DNA of 6,927 bases. Source: DAIMZI01 sp036734025. GTDB lineage: Bacteria; Pseudomonadota; Alphaproteobacteria; Rhizobiales; Rhodomicrobiaceae. Where the stretch lies: NCBI GenBank assembly GCA_036734025.1, contig DAIMZI010000035.1, positions 1 to 6,927 on the forward strand. The letters run 5' to 3'. Each line of letters starts with the position of its first letter. The first letter of the stretch is position 1. The notes beneath the pieces were generated by a model. The model did not search any database. It worked only from the letters and a program-made list of their open reading frames with translations, and had not been told where the DNA came from. Made by a program: the position numbers and the translations under genes. Shown one piece after another: positions 1 to 5,479 of this stretch.

Positions 1-1594
1 GGGCGTGGTGTCGGCGGGCAATGACTCGGCGCCGTGCAACACCACGCTGGACGCGCAGGCCGATGTCGCGCGCGAGGGGGTGATCGAGGCGGGCGGCATG
101 CCGCGGCGGTTCAACACCATCACGGTGACCGACGGGATCGCGATGGGCCACCAGGGGATGAAATCCTCGCTGGTCAGCCGCGAGGTGATCGCCGACTCGA
201 TCGAACTGACCATGCGTGGCCACTGCTATGACGCGCTTGTCGGCCTTGCGGGCTGCGACAAGTCGTTGCCGGGCATGATGATGGCCATGATCAGGCTGAA
301 TGTGCCGAGCGTCTTCATGTACGGCGGCTCGATCCTGCCGGGCCGCTTCCGTGGGCGCGACGTGACCGTGGTCGATGTGTTCGAGGCCGTCGGCCAGCAT
401 TCCGGCGGCAACATGTCGAGCGAAGATCTGCATGAACTGGAATGCGTCGCATGCCCCAGCGCGGGATCGTGCGGCGGACAGTTCACGGCAAACACCATGG
501 CCTGCGTGTCCGAAGCGATGGGGCTGGCGCTGCCGGGCTCGGCAGGCGCGCCCGCGCCTTATGGCAGCCGCGATGAATATGCCACCGAATCAGGCCGTGC
601 GGTCATGCGCCTGGTCGCCCAGAACATCCGCCCGCGCGACATCGTCACCCTGAAGGCGCTTGAAAACGCCGCTACCGTCGTGGCGGCCACCGGCGGCTCG
701 ACCAATGCGGCGCTGCATCTGCCGGCGATAGCCAACGAAGCCGGCATCGATTTCGATCTGTTCGACGTTGCCGAGATCTTCCGCAAGACGCCATATCTTG
801 CCGATCTGAAGCCCGGCGGCAAATATGTCGCCAAGGATCTCTATGATGTCGGCGGCGTTCAGATCGTGCTCAAGACGCTGCTCGAGGGCGGCTTCCTGCA
901 TGGCGACTGTCTCACCGTGACGGGCGCAAGCCTCGCCGACAATCTGGCGGATATCCGTTTTCCCGAAGGTCAGGACGTGGTCTATCCCGTCAGCCGCCCG
1001 CTGAGCCCGACCGGGGGCGTTGTCGGACTGAAGGGTTCGCTGGCGCCCGATGGTGCGATCGTCAAGGTCGCCGGCATGAAGAACCTCGTCTTTCGCGGCA
1101 AAGCCCGCTGTTTCGATACGGAAGAAGAGGCGTTCCACGCCGTCGAGACGCGCGCCTATGGCGAAGGTGATGTCATCATCATCCGCTATGAGGGGCCCAA
1201 GGGTGGACCCGGCATGCGCGAAATGCTTTCGACAACCGCAGCCATTTACGGCCAGGGCATGGGCGACAAGGTGGCGCTGATCACCGATGGCCGGTTCTCC
1301 GGCGCAACGCGCGGATTTTGCGTCGGCCATGTCTCGCCCGAGGCCGCCGTCGGCGGGCCGATCGCGCTCATCGAGGACGGCGACGACATCCTTATCGATG
1401 CACAGAACGGGCGCATCGAACTTGAGGTGCCGGCCGAGGTGCTGGAGCGCCGGCGCGCCGCCTGGCGCCCACGCCAGACCGATTATCAAAGTGGTGCGCT
1501 GTGGCGCTATGCCCAAACGGTCGGCTCAGCCAGAGCCGGGGCCGTGACCCATCCTGGCGCCAAGGCGGAGGTTATCTGTTATGCAGATATTTAG
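1..1594 (+). CDS. ilvD: Dihydroxy-acid dehydratase IlvD, 5' end cut by window
   Basis: IlvD dehydrates 2,3-dihydroxy-3-methylbutanoate and its isoleucine-pathway homologue to 2-oxo acids, the third common step of valine and isoleucine synthesis in the cytoplasm. The frame is open from base 2 with no start of its own; the GTG at 5 is an internal codon, since the conserved Asn-Asp/Pro-Cys-Asn segment follows at once. About 40 N-terminal residues are missing (530 of roughly 570). Counting from base 5, the three expected Fe-S cysteines are C11 (PCN), C84 (GCDKS) and C156 (GSCGG). K86, next to C84, fits the lysine that is carbamylated in this family. The GRFSG loop with the proposed catalytic serine is S432 (codon 1298-1300). 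The stop is TAG at 1592-1594 and overlaps the next gene by 14 bases. Sugar-acid dehydratases and Edd share the fold, but the motifs and length fit IlvD best; the family is near certain. Confidence 0.93.
   Translation, partial: GVVSAGNDSAPCNTTLDAQADVAREGVIEAGGMPRRFNTITVTDGIAMGHQGMKSSLVSREVIADSIELTMRGHCYDALVGLAGCDKSLPGMMMAMIRLNVPSVFMYGGSILPGRFRGRDVTVVDVFEAVGQHSGGNMSSEDLHELECVACPSAGSCGGQFTANTMACVSEAMGLALPGSAGAPAPYGSRDEYATESGRAVMRLVAQNIRPRDIVTLKALENAATVVAATGGSTNAALHLPAIANEAGIDFDLFDVAEIFRKTPYLADLKPGGKYVAKDLYDVGGVQIVLKTLLEGGFLHGDCLTVTGASLADNLADIRFPEGQDVVYPVSRPLSPTGGVVGLKGSLAPDGAIVKVAGMKNLVFRGKARCFDTEEEAFHAVETRAYGEGDVIIIRYEGPKGGPGMREMLSTTAAIYGQGMGDKVALITDGRFSGATRGFCVGHVSPEAAVGGPIALIEDGDDILIDAQNGRIELEVPAEVLERRRAAWRPRQTDYQSGALWRYAQTVGSARAGAVTHPGAKAEVICYADI
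1567..1571 (+). promoter_or_regulatory. Shine-Dalgarno of the Sel1 gene, inside the end of ilvD
   Basis: A perfect GGAGG lies inside the last codons of ilvD, nine bases before the ATG at 1581. It fixes the start of the downstream gene and shows that the 14-base overlap is real. Ribosomes ending ilvD at 1594 would already cover this site, so the two genes are probably translationally coupled. Confidence 0.8.
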
Positions 1595-2816
1595 CCCCGC
1601 GGCCCTTCGACTTGGCGCGATTGCAGCCCTTTGCATCGTCAACGTCGCGATGTACCGTGCGCCGCAGTCTGAGCCTCCCGCGCCTTTTGAAAGCGGTATC
1701 GCCGCGTTTCGTGCCGGCGAGCAGGCGCTCGCAGCAGACCACAAGGCCGCAGTCGAGGCATTCGAGGCCGCAGCTGCTCAAGGCGTTCTCGGCGCGCAGC
1801 TTCGCCTTGCCCGGCTTTATCGCGGCACCAGCGGCTTTGAGCGCGACGATGCCAAATCGCTCAAATATTACCAGATGCTGGCAGACCAGAATGCCGACAT
1901 CGACCCGCTCCATCCAGCAGCCGTCTTCGTGGCGGAGGCCTTCCGTGAAATGGCGGCGATCTACCTGACCGGCAGCGAAACGATACAGCTGGCGCCGATG
2001 CCCAAGAGGGCTGTCCGCCTGCTGCTTTATGCCGCCAGCTATCTGCGCGATCCGCGCGCTCAGTTCGCTCTGGCGAGGTTGTATATCGACGGCGTTGGCG
2101 TGGCGCGCAACGAACGGCTGGCAATACGCTGGCTGATGAATGCAGCGCGCAAGAAATATGCGCCTGCCCAAGCCTATCTCGGCGAATTGTTGTGGAAGGT
2201 GCAGGGCAGTGCGGCGCTGCGCGCGCGCGGACTGGCGCTCTTGGCAATTGCTGCCGATAATGCAGATGCACATGATCGCGCCTGGATCGTGCAGATTTAT
2301 CAGACCATGGCGGCGCAGGCGCAACAGGCCGAGGTTGCTGTAGCGACGCGTCTGTTGTCGGGCTGGGAAGGCTTGCGCATGCGCGTCAATGAGATATCGA
2401 TTGCCACAGGAGCAACCGGACCCGCCACTGGACAGAGCGATGCCGCCAAGTCCGAGATTGTCGACGCAAGTCTGGCTGAAGCTGCAATTGACGGTGCGAT
2501 CCTGGTCAGTGGCGAAGCTCGGCAGAGCGGCCCGAAGATCGGCTCTGGCGACGCCAGCGCGCCTGATACCGGCAAATCCAGCCTGACCCAGCTGGAGACG
2601 CCATCACCGTCAAACGGTCTGCCTGTGCTCTCGGTTTCGCTGAGCCCATCAGGGGTCGGCGCGCCGCCGCGCGATGGTCCCAGGGCACTGACATCAGGCA
2701 AACCCTATGCCGAGGTCGATATCGGCCTTTATTATGGCGACACGCAGCAGTTCAACCTGGGCCATGTCGATCGCGCGATAGCAATCGGGATGGAACAACT
2801 CCAGGCCCAGGAGTAA
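1581..2816 (+). CDS. Exported Sel1-repeat protein, ExoR-like with C-terminal extension
   Basis: This is a 411-residue protein with a hydrophobic N-terminal segment (about residues 8-25). It is a signal peptide or membrane anchor; C18 lacks a proper lipobox and no clean signal peptidase site is visible. Residues 53-250 form Sel1/TPR-like helical repeats, seen as the recurring Ala-X-X-Ala-Arg-Leu-Tyr pattern at 73-80 and 160-168, with DGVGV at 170-174. An irregular stretch at 104-140 interrupts the repeats. The order of repeats, this interruption and the closing segment resemble ExoR, the periplasmic inhibitor of the ExoS/ChvI two-component system in rhizobia; this is from memory and orthology is not shown. 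ExoR is about 270 residues. Here residues 275-375 are rich in Gly, Ser, Ala, Pro and Asp and look disordered, then 374-411 looks ordered. The start is supported by GGAGG at 1567-1571. It probably shares a transcript with ilvD. A periplasmic scaffold or sensor role is inferred. Confidence 0.75.
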   Translation: MQIFSPAALRLGAIAALCIVNVAMYRAPQSEPPAPFESGIAAFRAGEQALAADHKAAVEAFEAAAAQGVLGAQLRLARLYRGTSGFERDDAKSLKYYQMLADQNADIDPLHPAAVFVAEAFREMAAIYLTGSETIQLAPMPKRAVRLLLYAASYLRDPRAQFALARLYIDGVGVARNERLAIRWLMNAARKKYAPAQAYLGELLWKVQGSAALRARGLALLAIAADNADAHDRAWIVQIYQTMAAQAQQAEVAVATRLLSGWEGLRMRVNEISIATGATGPATGQSDAAKSEIVDASLAEAAIDGAILVSGEARQSGPKIGSGDASAPDTGKSSLTQLETPSPSNGLPVLSVSLSPSGVGAPPRDGPRALTSGKPYAEVDIGLYYGDTQQFNLGHVDRAIAIGMEQLQAQE

Positions 2817-2821
2817 GTCGT

Positions 2822-2840
2822 CAGCCGAGCGCGCCGGCTG
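2822..2840. terminator. Small hairpin in the convergent gap
   Basis: CAGCCG at 2822-2827 pairs with CGGCTG at 2835-2840 around a seven-base loop. It sits in the 43-base gap between the converging Sel1 and xth genes, where a bidirectional terminator would be useful. Neither side has a T-run, so intrinsic termination is doubtful; the hairpin could instead act as an RNA 3' end or be chance in GC-rich DNA. Confidence 0.3.
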
Positions 2841-2859
2841 TCGCAATGGCCGCGCAAGC

Positions 2860-3642
2860 TCAGATGCGCAGTTGCGCCCACACCGGCACGTGGTCGGATG
2901 GCTTTTCCCATGAGCGTGGGCGCTTGTCGATGGCAACGCCGTCCAGCCTGTCAGCGGCCTGCGGCGACAACAGCAGGTGGTCGATGCGAATGCCGCTGTT
3001 CTTCTGCCACGCGCCGCCCTGATAATCCCAGAAACTGTACAGCCCGGTCTCATCGGTGCTCGCGCGCAGCCCGTCGCTCAGTCCCAGATGCATCAGGCGG
3101 CGCCAGCTGGCGCGGCTTTCGGGCTGGAACAGCGCATCTTCAGCCCACGCAGCAGGGTCATGGACATCGCCGCGCTGCGGTATGACATTGTAATCACCGG
3201 CAAGAACAAGGATTTCCTCATGCCTCAGTAGCTCTCTGGCGTGGGCGTGAAGACGATCGAACCAGCGCAGCTTGTATTCGAATTTGGGACCGCCGATCGG
3301 ATTGCCGTTGGGCAGATAGATCGAGGCAACGCGCACCGCGCCCGTCTTTATCGAGATCACCGCCTCGATATACCGGGCCTGATCGTCATCACCATCGCCG
3401 GGCAGGCCGCGAACCACGTCGTCGATCGGATATTTCGACAGGATCGCGACGCCGTTGTAGCTCTTCTGGCCATGCACCGCGACGTTGTAGCCGAGTTCCT
3501 CGAAAGCCCCGCTCGGGAATGCGTCATCAACACATTTGATTTCCTGGAGACAGGCGATGTCGGGCTGTTCCTCGCTGAGCCACCGGGCCACCAGATCGCG
3601 GCGCGCCTTGATCGAATTGACGTTCCATGTCGCGATCTTCAT
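2860..3642 (-). CDS. xth: Exodeoxyribonuclease III (AP endonuclease)
   Basis: The enzyme cuts DNA 5' to abasic sites and removes damaged or phosphorylated 3' ends in base-excision repair; it also degrades duplex DNA 3' to 5'. The 260-residue protein is full length for the ExoIII branch of the endonuclease/exonuclease/phosphatase fold (E. coli XthA is 268). Visible active-site residues are N7 (WNVNS), E34 (QEIK, metal), Y109 (YLPNGNP), D150 and N152 (GDYNV), D221 (RIDHLLLS) and the D250-H251 pair (SDHVPV). No key residue is missing. The ATG (complement of 3640-3642) has AGGAA at 3651-3655, eight bases upstream, and the family begins at exactly this Met. It lies 102 bases downstream of erpA in the same direction, but a terminator-like hairpin separates them, so co-transcription is uncertain. 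Its 3' end converges on the Sel1 gene. Confidence 0.96.
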   Translation of the reverse strand: MKIATWNVNSIKARRDLVARWLSEEQPDIACLQEIKCVDDAFPSGAFEELGYNVAVHGQKSYNGVAILSKYPIDDVVRGLPGDGDDDQARYIEAVISIKTGAVRVASIYLPNGNPIGGPKFEYKLRWFDRLHAHARELLRHEEILVLAGDYNVIPQRGDVHDPAAWAEDALFQPESRASWRRLMHLGLSDGLRASTDETGLYSFWDYQGGAWQKNSGIRIDHLLLSPQAADRLDGVAIDKRPRSWEKPSDHVPVWAQLRI

Positions 3643-3694
3643 TCGCTGAGTTCCTGCGGGTTGACCGGGTTTGCGGGCCCGTCATGAAAGAAAT

Positions 3695-3732
3695 GCCGGC
3701 CCTGCCGCCTGCCACGGACTGGACAGGCCGGC
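3695..3732 (-). terminator. Probable intrinsic terminator of erpA
   Basis: Read on the minus strand, GCCGGCCTG (3732-3724) pairs with CAGGGCCGGC (3704-3695), with one bulged base and a 19-base loop. The T-rich sequence ATTTCTTTCA follows at 3694-3685. It starts 12 bases after the erpA stop. Stem strength and the following T-rich stretch fit rho-independent termination, although the T-run is interrupted by C. If leaky, it would allow partial read-through into xth. Confidence 0.6.
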
Positions 3733-3744
3733 CTTGCGAGGCGA

Positions 3745-4080
3745 TCAGATGGTGAAGGAGGTGCCGCAGCCGCACGATGAGGTCGCGTTCGGGTTCCTGA
3801 TCTTGAACGCTGCACCAATAAGATCATCGACGAAGTCGATCTCCGAGCCGCCGAGAAACTCGAGCGATACCGGATCGACCACCACGGTGGCGCCATCGCG
3901 CTCGATGATCAGGTCATCGGCTTCAGCAGCGTTCACCAGATCGAAACTGTACTGAAAGCCCGAGCACCCGCCACCATCGACGCGGACGCGCAGGATCCGC
4001 TTGTCGGTCTCGGCCGAGGCGACCTCGGCGATGCGCCTTGCGGCGCGCGCGGTCACCGTGATTTCCGGGGATGTCGTCAT
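3745..4080 (-). CDS. erpA: Iron-sulfur cluster insertion protein ErpA (A-type carrier)
   Basis: This small cytoplasmic carrier takes Fe-S clusters from an assembly scaffold and passes them to apo-enzymes. The 111-residue protein has the HesB/IscA/ErpA fold and the three invariant cluster-binding cysteines: C39 in GGGCSG, and C103 and C105 in SSCGCG near the C-terminus. Length matches the family (E. coli ErpA 114, IscA 107). I chose the ATG at complement 4078-4080 because homology begins there (ITVTARAARRIAE at 7-19). The frame stays open upstream to 4215, but that 45-residue extension is unlike the family and would cover the whole divergent spacer and the dgt start. The ribosome site is weak: only AGAAG about a dozen bases upstream. 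The choice of ErpA over IscA rests on the isolated setting, with no iscS/iscU or suf genes in the window, and on usual alphaproteobacterial naming. The family is certain, the exact paralogue less so. Confidence 0.9.
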   Translation of the reverse strand: MTTSPEITVTARAARRIAEVASAETDKRILRVRVDGGGCSGFQYSFDLVNAAEADDLIIERDGATVVVDPVSLEFLGGSEIDFVDDLIGAAFKIRNPNATSSCGCGTSFTI

Positions 4081-4186
4081 TTGACTATCACTTCTGCTTG
4101 TTCTTCGCGTTATAGTCCACACCAAACGCGCATGCACCAGATATGGTGGGTGCGTACAAATGGGGCAATAAGCCGTCATCGGGTGC
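4081..4186. promoter_or_regulatory. Divergent erpA/dgt control region
   Basis: These 106 bases must hold the promoters for erpA (leftward) and probably dgt (rightward). The region is visibly richer in A and T than the flanking genes. At 4109-4116 an overlapping -10-like element reads TATAAC on the minus strand (about 30 bases before the erpA start) and TATAGT on the plus strand; neither has a good -35 at 16-18 bases. The plus-strand TTGACT at 4081 is 24 bases from TATAGT, too far. A short motif recurs: ATGCACC at 4132-4138 (inverted), GGGTGCGT at 4148-4155 and GGGTGCAT at 4181-4188, the last running into the dgt start codon. CACCA (4135-4139) and TGGTG (4144-4148) also form a small palindrome that could be an operator. 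Confidence 0.5.
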
Positions 4187-5413
4187 ATGATGCCAAGCAT
4201 CGACAGAGTTGACAATGCCGGCGTGGCGCTGGCTTTCCCTGGCGAACTGGCACCCTATGCAAGCCTTGCGCATCGCTCGCGCGGGCGCCTTCACCCCCAG
4301 GACGAATGTCCGATCCGCACCCCGTTCCAGCGCGACCGTGACCGTATTTTGCATGCTGAAGCCTTCAGGCGACTTACCTACAAGACCCAGGTGTTTCTCT
4401 ATCACGAGGGCGATCATTACCGCACGCGCCTGACCCATTCGCTGGAAGTGGCGCAGATCGCGCGCACGCTGGCGCGCAGCTTGCGTCTGGATGAAGACCT
4501 CGCAGAAGCGATCTCGCTCGCCCATGATCTTGGCCATACGCCATTTGGACATGCGGGAGAAGATGCGCTCAACCAGTCGATGCGCGCCTATGGCGGCTTT
4601 GATCACAATGCCCAGAGCCTGCGGATCGTGACGCTGCTCGAAAACCGTTATGCCGGCTTTGAAGGTCTTAATCTCACCTGGGAGACGCTGGAAGGGCTGG
4701 TGAAGCATAATGGCCCGCTGCTGGCCCACGGCGAGGGTGGCGCTCCGCTGGCCCAGGGGGTGGCGCTCTATAATGTGCAACATGATCTGGAACTGGACAC
4801 GCACGCCTCGGTCGAAGCCCAGCTTGCCGCGATTGCCGATGATATCGCCTATAACAATCACGATATCGACGATGGCTTGCGCGCCGGACTGATCGCTCTT
4901 GATCAGGTGCGCCAGGTGCCGCTCGTGGGACGCCTCATCCGCGAGGTCGAGAAGGCTCACGGCACGCTTGCCCACAACCGGATCATCTATGAGGTCAATC
5001 GCCGGCTGATAACCGCCATGATCAACGATGTGCGCGGCGAGACCCTCATGCGGCTGAGCGAGCTGGGGGCGCGCAGCGCAGCAGATATCCGCACCGCGAA
5101 ACGGCCAGTGGTCAGTTTTTCACCGCAGATGACGAAGGATCTGGGCGAACTGCGCGCCTTCCTTTTCGAGGAGGTCTATCGCCATCCGCGCATCGCCGAG
5201 GTGATGAGCCGGTCTCAGCAGGTGCTGGTCGATTTGTTTGATCACTACATGGCCAACCCCGGCGATCTGGCAGGCGGTTTGCGTGATGCGGCATGCGGTG
5301 CAGACGACATGGACAAGGCCAGGTGCGTGTGCGATTTCATTGCTGGCATGACTGACCGCTATGCGCTGCGGGCCCACGAGCGCCTGTTTGACGCTGGCGC
5401 CGAATTGCGCTAA
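4187..5413 (+). CDS. dgt: Deoxyguanosinetriphosphate triphosphohydrolase-like protein (HD domain)
   Basis: Dgt-family enzymes remove triphosphate from dNTPs, giving a deoxynucleoside and PPPi, and so limit dNTP pools in the cytoplasm. The 408-residue protein carries the HD metal-site residues in order: H84 (RLTHSLEVAQ), H113-D114 (LAHDLGHTPFGH) and D219 (ADDIAYN). Other family marks are TPFQRDRDRI (45-54), KTQVF (66-70), the EGDHYRTR stretch (74-81), FDHNAQSLRI (138-147) and the HNGPL loop (174-178). The size fits the shorter dGTPase-like subfamily common in alphaproteobacteria rather than E. coli Dgt (about 505). The start is uncertain: ATG at 4187 and 4190 are adjacent, neither has a clear Shine-Dalgarno, and homology begins near residue 22 (APYA). 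No better start codon with a ribosome site lies between. Transcription diverges from erpA, and argS follows in the same frame 66 bases later. Substrate preference cannot be read from sequence. Confidence 0.93.
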   Translation: MMPSIDRVDNAGVALAFPGELAPYASLAHRSRGRLHPQDECPIRTPFQRDRDRILHAEAFRRLTYKTQVFLYHEGDHYRTRLTHSLEVAQIARTLARSLRLDEDLAEAISLAHDLGHTPFGHAGEDALNQSMRAYGGFDHNAQSLRIVTLLENRYAGFEGLNLTWETLEGLVKHNGPLLAHGEGGAPLAQGVALYNVQHDLELDTHASVEAQLAAIADDIAYNNHDIDDGLRAGLIALDQVRQVPLVGRLIREVEKAHGTLAHNRIIYEVNRRLITAMINDVRGETLMRLSELGARSAADIRTAKRPVVSFSPQMTKDLGELRAFLFEEVYRHPRIAEVMSRSQQVLVDLFDHYMANPGDLAGGLRDAACGADDMDKARCVCDFIAGMTDRYALRAHERLFDAGAELR

Positions 5414-5479
5414 GCGCCGCCCATCATTTGTTGCGCGAAGGCGCGCCAGGAAGCCCACCACGCAGGCACCGGTATCATC
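5414..5479 (+). other. dgt-argS spacer without a visible terminator
   Basis: This 66-base gap holds only a tiny GCGC-GAAG-GCGC hairpin (5433-5444) next to the GGCGCGCC palindrome (5440-5447). There is no T-run and no clear promoter. AGGAAG at 5448-5453 is too far from the argS ATG to be its ribosome site. Absence of a terminator suggests that argS is co-transcribed with dgt. Confidence 0.4.

Noticed and set aside
590..1516. 308-codon open frame on the minus strand inside ilvD
   Set aside because: It is antisense to well-conserved ilvD codons, matches no family I recognise, and such frames are common opposite GC-rich genes.
1572..2324. 250-codon minus-strand frame opposite the Sel1 gene
   Set aside because: It is out of context, with no ribosome site or recognisable domain; the plus-strand frame has a strong Shine-Dalgarno and repeat pattern.
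4081..4215. 45-residue N-terminal extension of erpA
   Set aside because: The frame is open, but the extension is unlike ErpA/IscA proteins, would include the promoter region and overlap the dgt start; family homology begins at the ATG at 4080.
4156..4215. Cys-Pro-Ile-Cys in the open frame upstream of erpA, as a possible metal-binding leader
   Set aside because: A single CxxC-like pair in untranslated-looking spacer is easily chance, and no ribosome site supports a start at 4215.
4088..4975. 295-codon minus-strand frame opposite dgt
   Set aside because: It covers the intact HD-domain gene and the divergent spacer; it is a composition shadow.
5440..5447. GGCGCGCC palindrome between dgt and argS
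   Set aside because: An eight-base GC palindrome is expected by chance in GC-rich DNA and has no T-run to make a terminator.
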